Source: an uncultured bacterium
Lineage (GTDB): Bacteria > Bacteroidota > Bacteroidia > Bacteroidales > Rikenellaceae
DNA length: 64,000 nucleotides
Direction of reading: 5' to 3'
Assembly: GCA_905214725.1 (NCBI GenBank)
Contig: CAJMNH010000003.1
Location: forward strand, 1-64,000
Each line of letters starts with the position of its first letter. Positions within the stretch are counted from its first letter, which is position 1. Shown one piece after another: positions 32,931-41,198 of the stretch. The translations under genes and the position numbers were made by a program. The notes below the pieces were generated by a model. That model had not been told where the DNA came from and did not search any database. It saw only the letters and a list, made by a program, of their open reading frames with translations.

Positions 32931-33036
32931 GAGAATATAATGGAAAAAAGGTTGACAAGTTTTGGTATTCCCGTTGGGAATTCATCTTGAAAACCCTACT
33001 TTTATCGGATCAACACAATACTAAATCATTCTCGCC

Positions 33037-33279
33037 ATGTCTAATAAGGAGAATCTTTTATTGCGCATTAAGGCGGTACTGGCGCTGGATCAACTGTACT
33101 ATCAGAAAGGCGAACATCTCTATTCGCATCGCAGGGTCTGGCGGAATCACGCCCGTCGGATTTTCGGTATCAACTACACGACCTATGCCAGTTATCTTCG
33201 ACGCGATGTTTCGCATTTACCCGATCAGCCCGAGGTGGCCGATACGGTTCGTCGACTGGACGAAATACTTAACAAGTAG
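33037..33279 (+). CDS. Small helical protein, possible HTH, 80 residues
   Basis: The protein is basic and probably all-helical. The segment WRNHARRIFGINYTTYASYL (about residues 35-54) has the spacing of a helix-turn-helix, and the end LPDQPEVADTVRRLDEI is a likely third helix. I do not recognise the family with confidence. It stands alone between a terminator and a long non-coding leader, on the same strand as the large lipoprotein genes, and could regulate them. That is speculation from position only. Confidence 0.55.
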   Translation: MSNKENLLLRIKAVLALDQLYYQKGEHLYSHRRVWRNHARRIFGINYTTYASYLRRDVSHLPDQPEVADTVRRLDEILNK

Positions 33280-33764
33280 AATTTAGGAGCTCGCCGCTTG
33301 GGCCTTTTGCATTTTAATCGATAGCTTCCGACAAGATCGATTGTATTTCGATACTTGCCGGACGAGTTGTTTTTCCGATTTGCGAAGATCGGATTTTTCG
33401 TTTTCGCCGATCGATCGAATGACCGAAAAATTGATAGTTCACCTTTCAGACACCCCTGTTTAACGTCGTTAAACAGGGGTGCCTGTTCCCGTAATGACCT
33501 ATTTTGGGAACTTTCGTATAAATCCACCCGATAATGATTTTTTTGGGATTGTAAAAGGGATTCTAATAATGATATTATTTATTGATTGTCAATAATATGA
33601 CAATTCGTAACGTATGCGGATTCCATCGGATCGCGCGTCTCGCCTGTATTTTTTCTTTGAAAAGTCGTACGATTTGTCTTATTTTACCTATCTTAGTGGC
33701 GGATAAAGAACTGATAATCTCAAATATTATTATTTTAACAATCTAATTTCCAAATCATTACGTT
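33280..33764. promoter_or_regulatory. 485-nt AT-rich region upstream of the G9-tract lipoprotein gene
   Basis: No gene is supported. It contains a 31-nt near-perfect palindrome (33451-33481), runs of T and A, and further downstream an AT-rich stretch with repeated AATAATAT words (about 33566-33600). No perfect TAnnTTTG box lies close to the ATG; TATCTTAG near 33690 is the closest match. This is the longest leader in the accessory stretch and probably carries the regulation of the 862-residue lipoprotein. Confidence 0.5.
33451..33481. repeat. 31-nt near-perfect palindrome
   Basis: CACCCCTGTTTAACG and its exact complement surround a single T. As RNA it would form a strong hairpin with an AACGTCGTT end. 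It is not followed by a T run, so it may be a regulator-binding site or an RNA element rather than a terminator. Confidence 0.65.
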
Positions 33765-36353
33765 ATGAGAAAACTGTACCATCTGTTCCTTCTTGTGGGG
33801 GGGGGATTACTTCTTGCAGGTAATTTTACGGGTTGTTCCTCGGACGGCACGAGCGACGATCCTGTCGGTCCGAATGACCCCGATGAACCCCAAATTTCGG
33901 TGTCGCTTACAAATAATGCGCCCGAAACGACTTCGGTTGTCCTGAATCTGGAAACTTCGGGCATTTCGGAGTATGCATGGTCGGTGTCGGAAGGGAATGT
34001 TACGACGCTTCCCAAGCCCGAAATCGTCTTCGCCAACGCTCAGGAGAACGGCCAGCGTGCCGAAGCGAAGGACGGTGTGAACACCATCGAGGTCAAGGGA
34101 CTCAACGGCAATACCGAGTACACGGTTTTCGTGGCCACCAAATCGTCGGAAGGCTACGATGTGAAGGACGTTCACTTCACGACTGCCGATTATACGCAGA
34201 TCGTTACCGTGACCGACGTGAAGCAGTTCTCCATGACCTTCCATGTCAAACTCGCCGCCGATAAATATTTCCGTTGGGCGTTGTGTCCGTATGACACCTA
34301 TCTGGACATGAAGGCGCAGATGATGCATACCGATGCGGATTTTCTTGCTTTCAACGGCGGTTTGACGGGTCAGGGCGAACAGACCATTACGGTTATCGAC
34401 GGCAAGATGGCCGACGGTTCGGATCCGGTGGATGACTGGGACGATCCGATGTCGTTCAAAGTAGGCGCCGCCTATGTTCTGCTGCTCGGCGAGTGCGATG
34501 CCGAAGGTAATTTGCTCTACGATATAGTCGGCGGTGGCGGCGATATCGGCGGCTGGGACGATGACGACAATTGGGGCGTTCTCTCCGCTCCGATGACCCG
34601 TTCGTTCCCCGACAGCTGCATCGGCGAGTACTCCGAGACGTGTGAAGACGATATTATCGCTTGGACGGGCGCCTATGCCCGCCAGCGGCTGTGGGCTGCG
34701 CCTGCTACGCCGGGCAAGGGCGAAGTGGAGGCCACGCCGACTACTCAGACCTCGCGTCGTGTGATTTTCCACCTCAAGCCGACGGCCGACATGGTTTGCT
34801 ATGCCGCGCTGCACATGCCGGCGAGCGACTGGCAGAACTATGTCGAGCTCTACGGAGAGACGGGAGCCGGCGCGCTGCTTACCAAGGAGGTGATGCCCGA
34901 AACCGGCGAGATCGATTATGAGGCCGACGGTCTGACCGTCGGCGAGCAGTACAGCCTTGTGATCCTGAGCGCTTTTTCGCAGGATTACTCCGTGCAGAAC
35001 CTGCAGGTCATTCCCTTTACGGCCAAAGAGTCGACGATGAAGGTTCCCGTCGTGGAGGTCAAAGGCATCGAGGCTCCCGCAGATGCCGAACATACGGGTC
35101 CCTACTACGTGTGGTTCAATATCAAGGCGCCCAACAAGGATTTGGCTTCGGCGAAATACTCCTGCGCCTATACCAAGGAGTGGGTCAAGACGCTCAACGG
35201 CGGCGAGACTTCGCTCAATGCGCTGTTCGACAGGTACGGTGTCCCGATGACCGACGACATTATCGCCAGCATCAATTCGGACGCCGGTTTCAATATGGAG
35301 TTCTCGTCGTGGGAGAATACCGAATCGCGGCTCTACATTCAGGCTTTCAACACCGATGAGGTTGCAGAGATTTACTGGGGAGCCAGCACGGCGCCTGAGG
35401 AGCAGCCGAAGGAGCGTGTCGAGTCTTCGCTCTTCAACGATCTGCTGGGCGACTGGACGGCCGTCTACAAAAACGACAAGGCAAAGAACGGCACCAAATT
35501 CAAGGTGACGATCGCCGCTGCGCCCGAAAAACCCGCGTCGATGACCGCTGCCGAGAAGCAGCAGCTCATTACCTACTGGACGGATGTGATGGGTAAAACG
35601 CCGGCCGAAGCCGAGGAGCGGGTGGCGAACGATTTTGCCGACTATCAGGCCCGCGCTCAGCGTTTCGGCGAGAAATACCGCGAACAGAACCGTCTGGTTT
35701 GCCGGGGTCTGGAATACTACGATACCGCGAATACGAATTTCAGCTATTACGAACTCGGTTATTACAGTCCGTGGACTCTCTTCACCGATATCAGCTACAG
35801 TGCTTACAGCACCGACGACCTCTTCTACGATTACGGTTCGAAGTGGTTCCTCGAGATCGGCAAAGACACCGACGGTCAGGATATCCTCAAAGTGGCTACC
35901 AATCCCAATTACATCGCTCCCGTGCAGTTTATCGACGACAAGGAGTATCACCTCGGCCTGCCGATTTCCGGTAACTACTATTCGTATGGCGCGATCGATT
36001 GGCCCGTAACCGTTTCCGCCGATAAGAATACGATTACCATCAGCGGCGTTTCGGATGAGTCGAGCAACGTCTACTATCCGAGTCTGATCTATGTTAAGTC
36101 GGGGTTTGTCCAGTCGTCGGCTTCGGGTACGGACGGCATCGTCCTGACGCGCGGCTGGGAGGAGCCTTCGGTTTCGCAGCAGTCGGCCCGCCGCATCGAA
36201 CTGCCGAAAGTGCAGAACGGCGTCAACAGCCACTTCAAGCGTACCAAACTTCCCTATGCCGGCGAATTGAAGCCCTGCCGCAAGGTATCGGCGCAGCCCG
36301 TAACGAAGTTTTCACTCGATGAGCGCGTTGTGGCCCGCATGCAACGCAAATAA
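33765..36353 (+). CDS. Large surface lipoprotein with G9 tract in signal sequence
   Basis: An 862-residue lipoprotein; the signal ends GNFTGC (Cys24) and the mature start is acidic (SSDGTSDDPVGPNDPDEP), as in surface-exported Bacteroidetes lipoproteins. Beta-rich domains of fibronectin/Ig type occupy the N-terminal third (SVSLTNNAPETTSVVLNLET onward). A Gly/Asp-rich spacer lies near residue 250 (GGGGDIGGWDDDDNWG). The C-terminal part (about 560-780) is rich in Tyr, Asp and Asn. No catalytic motif is seen. Codons 11-14 are GTG GGG GGG GGA, a run of nine G where slippage would switch the reading frame. Function unknown. Confidence 0.75.
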   Translation: MRKLYHLFLLVGGGLLLAGNFTGCSSDGTSDDPVGPNDPDEPQISVSLTNNAPETTSVVLNLETSGISEYAWSVSEGNVTTLPKPEIVFANAQENGQRAEAKDGVNTIEVKGLNGNTEYTVFVATKSSEGYDVKDVHFTTADYTQIVTVTDVKQFSMTFHVKLAADKYFRWALCPYDTYLDMKAQMMHTDADFLAFNGGLTGQGEQTITVIDGKMADGSDPVDDWDDPMSFKVGAAYVLLLGECDAEGNLLYDIVGGGGDIGGWDDDDNWGVLSAPMTRSFPDSCIGEYSETCEDDIIAWTGAYARQRLWAAPATPGKGEVEATPTTQTSRRVIFHLKPTADMVCYAALHMPASDWQNYVELYGETGAGALLTKEVMPETGEIDYEADGLTVGEQYSLVILSAFSQDYSVQNLQVIPFTAKESTMKVPVVEVKGIEAPADAEHTGPYYVWFNIKAPNKDLASAKYSCAYTKEWVKTLNGGETSLNALFDRYGVPMTDDIIASINSDAGFNMEFSSWENTESRLYIQAFNTDEVAEIYWGASTAPEEQPKERVESSLFNDLLGDWTAVYKNDKAKNGTKFKVTIAAAPEKPASMTAAEKQQLITYWTDVMGKTPAEAEERVANDFADYQARAQRFGEKYREQNRLVCRGLEYYDTANTNFSYYELGYYSPWTLFTDISYSAYSTDDLFYDYGSKWFLEIGKDTDGQDILKVATNPNYIAPVQFIDDKEYHLGLPISGNYYSYGAIDWPVTVSADKNTITISGVSDESSNVYYPSLIYVKSGFVQSSASGTDGIVLTRGWEEPSVSQQSARRIELPKVQNGVNSHFKRTKLPYAGELKPCRKVSAQPVTKFSLDERVVARMQRK
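33797..33805 (+). repeat. G9 homopolymer inside signal-peptide codons
   Basis: Nine consecutive G lie in the codons for Val-Gly-Gly-Gly of the signal peptide. Gain or loss of one base would frameshift the gene after about 13 codons. Tracts of this kind are classical sites of slipped-strand phase variation for surface proteins. In the given sequence the frame is intact. Confidence 0.8.
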
Positions 36354-36375
36354 TCCGACGTAACACTACGCGATG

Positions 36376-36405
36376 GGACAACCCGGTTTCCGGGTCGTCC
36401 TTTCG
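36376..36405 (+). terminator. Terminator of the 862-residue lipoprotein gene
   Basis: GGACAACCCGG and CCGGGTCGTCC form an 11-bp stem with one mismatch around a TTT loop, followed by TTTCGCGTTTT. Confidence 0.7.
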
Positions 36406-36513
36406 CGTTTTATCGCTTAGAACTCAAACTTTATCATCGTCGTTTTCTGCGCCGCGCAACCCGTAGATACGGTTGCCGTTTCGCCTGCCGAAGACGCACG
36501 GTCATTTAATCGT

Positions 36514-36999
36514 ATGAAAAAAATATTCAGCCTTTTTGCGGCGATGTTCCTCGCCGTTTCCGTCTGCCCTGCGCAGACGATGCCCGATGTCAAGGTCGAA
36601 AACGCCGCCGGCGAGGTTATCTCGACCCGTCAGCTCGTCGACGGAAAACCGTTCATCATCTCTTTCTGGTCGCTCACATGCAAGCCTTGCATCATAGAAC
36701 TCAACGCCATCAACGAACAGTTGGACGAGTGGCGTAAAGAGGTCAGCTTCGACGTCGTAGCCGTCTCGGTGGACGACGTGCGCGCTTCGTCGCGCGCACG
36801 TGCGATGGCCAACGGTTTTGACTGGAATTTCATCTGTCTCTTCGATAAGAACCAAGACCTGCGCCGTGCGATGAACGTTTCGCTGACGCCCCAGACCTAT
36901 GTGGTCGACGGCAAGGGCAACATCGTCTATTCGCATTCGGGCTATACGCCGGGCAGCGAACTCGAACTCTTGGATAAACTCAAAGAAATCAGTAAATAA
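36514..36999 (+). CDS. Periplasmic thioredoxin-like protein, TlpA family
   Basis: A 161-residue protein with a Sec signal peptide (cleavage near CPAQ) and a compact thioredoxin fold. The active site is SLTCKPCIIEL (Cys56 and Cys59), and the cis-proline loop is LTPQTYVVD. It lacks the DUF4369 domain of larger TlpA proteins. It is the first gene of a five-gene unit; the next gene begins directly after its stop. The likely job is reducing or exchanging disulfides in exported partners, and two downstream proteins carry CxxC motifs. Confidence 0.88.
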   Translation: MKKIFSLFAAMFLAVSVCPAQTMPDVKVENAAGEVISTRQLVDGKPFIISFWSLTCKPCIIELNAINEQLDEWRKEVSFDVVAVSVDDVRASSRARAMANGFDWNFICLFDKNQDLRRAMNVSLTPQTYVVDGKGNIVYSHSGYTPGSELELLDKLKEISK

Positions 37000-38568
37000 A
37001 TGAAAAAATATTTCGTTCTGTTGCTGTCGCTGGCCGTCGTTCCCGCGACCTACGGTCAGATCGGCGGTCACCTTACGGGCAGCTTCGAGTCGAACAGCAT
37101 CGGCTATGTCAACGACAAGGGGCTCGATCCCCAGAAAGCGGTCTCGCCCGAAGACCATTTCGGATCGAACAACTATCTTAAAGTCGACTATTTCAACGGC
37201 CGCTTCTCGGCGGGCGTTCAGGTGGAGGGCTACCTTCCGGCGCTTCAGGGTTACGATATCGCTACGTACGGCAACGGCAGCCATTTCCTGCTGGCTACCA
37301 AATATGTCCAGTGGCAGGATCAGAACTATTCGCTGCGCGTGGGCGATATCTTCGAGCAGTTCGGCAACGGCCTGATCTTCCGCTCCTACGAGGATCGCGC
37401 GCTGGGGTTCAACAACTCGATCGAGGGCGTATGGGGCAGCTATAATTTCGGCGGATACGTCAACGTCAAGGCGTTGTGGGGCCGTCCGCGTCTGTACGAC
37501 GATTACGCGGATTCCTATGTTCGGGGGGCCGACGCCGAAATTTCGCTTTCCGATATTTTCACATGGTACGATGGTACGGCTACGCTGGGCGGCAGTTTCG
37601 TCAATCGGTACGAGTCGATCGGCGAGGAGAGTCCGTTTTACGACGTGATCAAACCCAATCTGAACCTCTATTCGGTACACGGCGAAGTGGGATGGAAGGG
37701 ATTCAACCTGCGCGGCGAATATGCCGAGAAGGGCGACGATATCGAGTCGGTGGCCAACGCTCCGGCCAAGGGTCGCGCCTATCTGGCCGAGATCGGTTAC
37801 AGCCGTCCGCGTCTGAGCGTTTTGGGGGCGTTTCGCCGTTTGGAGCATATGAATACGCTTTTGACCATCAACGGCGAGGGTACGGGCAACGTACTGAACT
37901 ACCTTCCGGCGCTGACGCGGCAGTATACCTACATGCTGGCCAACCTGAACCCCTATCAGGTCTCCACGGCCGGCGAGACGGGCGGTCAGGCCGATGTCTA
38001 CTACACGTTGCGCAGCTCTTCGAACCGCGACCGCTACTGGAACTTCCACGCCAACTTCTCGACCTACTATTCCACCAAGGAGATCACCAACGGCGAGTCT
38101 ACGCTGCTGTGGCGCGACATCAACGCCGACGTGGAACGTCAGTGGAACAAGAAGTTCAAAACCACGCTGCTGGTCTCGGTGCAGGAGTGGAGCCCTTCGC
38201 ACGGCATGACGCGGCGCACCTATGCCTCGAACATCTTCGTGCTGGACATGACCTACAAGTTCAACCGTCAGAAGTCGATCCGCGCCGAACTGCAATACCT
38301 CTATTCGGAGGATTCCGAGGGCGACTGGATGGCCGCACTCGTGGAGTTCAACATCGCGCCCAAGTGGAGCTTCTACCTGAGCGATATGTACAACAACGGC
38401 GAGACCGACATCCACTACTACAACGGCGGTTTCAGCTACACGCGCAATCGCACGCGCCTGCAACTCAGCTACGGCCGCAACCGCGCGGGGTACCTCTGTT
38501 CGGGCGGCGTCTGCCGTCACACGCCGGCCTACACGGGCGTAAACCTGATGCTTACCTCTTCGTTCTAA
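37000..38568 (+). CDS. DUF6029 family outer-membrane protein
   Basis: A 522-residue protein with a Sec signal (ATYGQ) and dense alternating strands rich in Tyr and Asn, consistent with an outer-membrane beta-barrel. It matches the Bacteroidetes DUF6029 family as I know it (IGGHLTGSFESNSIGYVND near the start). RVGDIFEQFGNGLIFRSYED and GYVNVKALWGRPR are conserved-looking blocks. Start and stop are tightly packed against the TlpA-like and Omp28-like genes (0 and 18 nt), so its function is probably tied to theirs. Its role is unknown; a porin or secretion partner is possible. Confidence 0.8.
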   Translation: MKKYFVLLLSLAVVPATYGQIGGHLTGSFESNSIGYVNDKGLDPQKAVSPEDHFGSNNYLKVDYFNGRFSAGVQVEGYLPALQGYDIATYGNGSHFLLATKYVQWQDQNYSLRVGDIFEQFGNGLIFRSYEDRALGFNNSIEGVWGSYNFGGYVNVKALWGRPRLYDDYADSYVRGADAEISLSDIFTWYDGTATLGGSFVNRYESIGEESPFYDVIKPNLNLYSVHGEVGWKGFNLRGEYAEKGDDIESVANAPAKGRAYLAEIGYSRPRLSVLGAFRRLEHMNTLLTINGEGTGNVLNYLPALTRQYTYMLANLNPYQVSTAGETGGQADVYYTLRSSSNRDRYWNFHANFSTYYSTKEITNGESTLLWRDINADVERQWNKKFKTTLLVSVQEWSPSHGMTRRTYASNIFVLDMTYKFNRQKSIRAELQYLYSEDSEGDWMAALVEFNIAPKWSFYLSDMYNNGETDIHYYNGGFSYTRNRTRLQLSYGRNRAGYLCSGGVCRHTPAYTGVNLMLTSSF

Positions 38569-38586
38569 TAAACACCGATACGAAAC

Positions 38587-39756
38587 ATGAAAATCTTCAA
38601 GCTATTTTGTCTCTTCGCCCTGCTGGGCGGCGCAGCCTGCACGGGCAACGATGACGATACGCCCACGGGTTCCACGGGCGGCACCGACAAGCCGGGCCCC
38701 GAAGAACCGTCCGGCGCGCTTACGCTCAACGTCACGTCGCGTTTTCTGGCGGCCGACGGCAAGGATGCCGTCGTCTTCACGGTTACCAAGGGCGACAGCG
38801 ACGTGACGGCCGATGCCGCGATCTTCGACATGGACACTTCTGCCGAGCTCTCCGCGCCGAGTTTTTCGACCACGAACCCCGGCACCTATAAATTCTTTGC
38901 CAGCTATAATAAGGAGATATCGGAGATCGTCACCGTTTCGGCGGTTTCGGGTGTTCCCGACCTGCCGGCCGATCCCAATCCCGACCGTTACGACGGGTTC
39001 CGCCGTCATGTGCTCATCACGCAGTTCACCAGCTGTGAATGTACCTATTGCCCCAATGCGATTGCTTCGCTGATCGACTATTTCAAGGCCAATACTTCGG
39101 GCGACGCGATCCATGCCGGCGTACATGTCGCGATTCCCTCGGCAGACAATATGGTGAATTTAAGCTCGTTGGCCATCAAGAACATGATGGTGATCACTAC
39201 GGCGCCGACTCTTGCGTATGATCTGGATAAGGAGACGCGCAATAAGTCTCTGACGTCGAATATAGCGGCAAACGTCAAGGACATTGAAAAGGCCGTCGCC
39301 AAACGGTTGGCGCTCGATACGCCGTGCGGTATCTCGGCGGCCGTGACGGCCACCACGACCCAGATTCAGATCAATGCAGGGGTGAAGGTTTCCGTCGACG
39401 GGGATTACCGCATCTCGGCGTGGCTGCTCGAGGACGGCATCAAGGAGACGCAGATCAACGGTACGGGAATCAGCGGGTACGATTTCAATACCCACAACAA
39501 TGTGGTGCGCGCCATCAGCAACGTCGGCTATGTTCCCGGCGATCCGCTCGGCGCGGACGGCTCGCTGACCAAAGGCGAATCGGCCCGTTTCTTCGCCACG
39601 TTCGACATCACGCAGGCGAAGGTGGCCAACGCCGCCAATTGCAAGGTGCTGATCGTCGTGACGACTCACGATGCCGCCTCTCCGACCGTCTATTACGTTG
39701 CCAACCTGATCTCGTGTCCGGTGGGCGGCGTGGTCGGCTACGAATACCTGAATTAA
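38587..39756 (+). CDS. Omp28-related lipoprotein with CxC-xx-C motif
   Basis: A 389-residue lipoprotein (Cys18 in LGGAAC), followed by TGNDDDTPTG, an acidic surface-export signal. An Ig-like domain covers about 45-120. The Omp28 domain follows, with LITQFTSCECTYCPNAIASL (Cys150, Cys152 and Cys155). This has the shape of a thioredoxin-like active site. Relatives such as P. gingivalis Omp28 are outer-membrane proteins described as adhesin candidates. The gene is third in the TlpA operon. A redox or cysteine-dependent binding role is inferred. Confidence 0.85.
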   Translation: MKIFKLFCLFALLGGAACTGNDDDTPTGSTGGTDKPGPEEPSGALTLNVTSRFLAADGKDAVVFTVTKGDSDVTADAAIFDMDTSAELSAPSFSTTNPGTYKFFASYNKEISEIVTVSAVSGVPDLPADPNPDRYDGFRRHVLITQFTSCECTYCPNAIASLIDYFKANTSGDAIHAGVHVAIPSADNMVNLSSLAIKNMMVITTAPTLAYDLDKETRNKSLTSNIAANVKDIEKAVAKRLALDTPCGISAAVTATTTQIQINAGVKVSVDGDYRISAWLLEDGIKETQINGTGISGYDFNTHNNVVRAISNVGYVPGDPLGADGSLTKGESARFFATFDITQAKVANAANCKVLIVVTTHDAASPTVYYVANLISCPVGGVVGYEYLN

Positions 39757-39811
39757 TTCAACGAAAGAGGCGACTCGCTCAAACGGGCCGCCCCTTGTAA
39801 CGACCGATACG

Positions 39812-41188
39812 ATGTTCAAAAACTATCTTTTTCGCGCGGCCTGCCTCGCGATGCTGTTGCCGGCAAGCGGCTGCGGGGGCGACGGGGATTCCGCATCCGA
39901 CCCCAATCCGACACCTCCCGTACCGCCGACTTATACCCTTTCGGCCGACCGCACGACGGTGCGGATCAACGAGGATGTGACCTTTACCGTTCTGTCGAGC
40001 ACGGGTGAAGAGGTGACGTCGGCGTGGAATATCTGCGACGATTCGGGCTGCCGTGCGGGCAATGTTTTCGCGTGGGAGCTGCCGGGAACCTATACCGTGA
40101 CCGCCCATTCGAAGGAGGGAAATCTCGAAGCGGAGAACGAACTTACGGTGAAGGTGTCGGGCACGGTCTATACGCTTTCGGCCGATTCGGAGGTCGTGAA
40201 GGTGGGCGAGCCCGTGCAATTCGCCGTCACCGCCCTCAAAAACGGCGCGGATGAAAGCGACGTCACGTCGCAGTTCGTCATCGGCGTCAAGGATGGGGAG
40301 CGCTATGCGGGACATACCCATATCTTCTATGAGAAAGGCGTCTATACTATCGATGCGGCAATGCGTTCCGACGAGAGTGTCAAGACGCTCAACACGTTGG
40401 AAATCATCGTCAAGGAGCGTACGACGAGCGGCTATACGGATCGTTTCTACCGTCGTTCGCTCGTCGCGGAAGGGACGGGAACCGGTTGCTGGAGCTGTCC
40501 GGCGACGGCAGCGGGGATCGAGTACGTCATGAAGAACCTGCTTTATGACCGGATGGTTCCCGTCGCATTCCATGAGGCGGGCGATGCCGTCGGCGTCGCG
40601 GCGCCGGTGTCGGGTTATTTCACCGCTTTTTTCTCCGATTACGGGTTGCATGCTTATCCCTATTATATCGTCGATTGGAACGACGCCTATAAAAGCGATA
40701 CGGCGATGCATAACGTCGATGTGACCGGCGCCGAAATGGCGCATGCCGTCGAAGCGTCGCAGGCGCGTTACGACCGGACGCCCGGTCTGGCCGTCGCCAC
40801 AACGCTCGCGGGCCGCGATCTGTCGGTTACGGTGGGTGTTACCGCGCGTGAGCAGGCCGATTACCGGATCGGCGTATTGCTCGTCGAGGACGGCATCGAA
40901 ACCGAACAGACGGGCGCAACGGACAACCGTATGGTACAGATGAATGTCGCGCAGTTGCAGTTGACAGCCGACCTTGCGGAATCGCTCGGAACGCTTGCCG
41001 CAGATGTCGAACAGAGCCATACCTATTCGGCGACGGTGCCCGAACGCTATGTGCTGGATAACTGCCGCGTGGTGGTTTACCTGTGTAAAGTCGATGCCTC
41101 CGTGCGCCCCTTCGGCCATTTCTGCGCCAACGTAGTGAGCGTCAAGGCGGGCGCGTCGGCGGCGTATCAATATGAACCTGTTGAATAA
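39812..41188 (+). CDS. Second Omp28-like lipoprotein with CWSC motif
   Basis: A 458-residue lipoprotein (Cys21 in PASGC), acidic after the Cys (GGDGDSASD). Two tandem Ig-like domains begin YTLSADRTTVRI (about 41) and YTLSADSEVVKV (about 120), an internal duplication. The C-terminal half is Omp28-like, with GTGTGCWSCPATAAGIEYVM (Cys226, Cys229). It aligns in architecture with the preceding gene and is probably an ancient paralogue. It partly overlaps the longest possible start of the protease gene. Confidence 0.82.
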   Translation: MFKNYLFRAACLAMLLPASGCGGDGDSASDPNPTPPVPPTYTLSADRTTVRINEDVTFTVLSSTGEEVTSAWNICDDSGCRAGNVFAWELPGTYTVTAHSKEGNLEAENELTVKVSGTVYTLSADSEVVKVGEPVQFAVTALKNGADESDVTSQFVIGVKDGERYAGHTHIFYEKGVYTIDAAMRSDESVKTLNTLEIIVKERTTSGYTDRFYRRSLVAEGTGTGCWSCPATAAGIEYVMKNLLYDRMVPVAFHEAGDAVGVAAPVSGYFTAFFSDYGLHAYPYYIVDWNDAYKSDTAMHNVDVTGAEMAHAVEASQARYDRTPGLAVATTLAGRDLSVTVGVTAREQADYRIGVLLVEDGIETEQTGATDNRMVQMNVAQLQLTADLAESLGTLAADVEQSHTYSATVPERYVLDNCRVVVYLCKVDASVRPFGHFCANVVSVKAGASAAYQYEPVE

Positions 41189-41198
41189 GATCCGAACG

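Noticed and set aside
33451..33481. Classical terminator at the palindrome
   Set aside because: The stem is perfect but no T run follows in either direction, and it lies about 170 nt after the nearest stop.
33807..36233. 808-residue minus-strand frame antisense to the G9-tract lipoprotein
   Set aside because: The plus strand has a signal peptide, lipobox and domains; the antisense translation has none.
36502..38520. 672-residue minus-strand frame antisense to the TlpA-like and DUF6029 genes
   Set aside because: Antisense shadow across two real genes.
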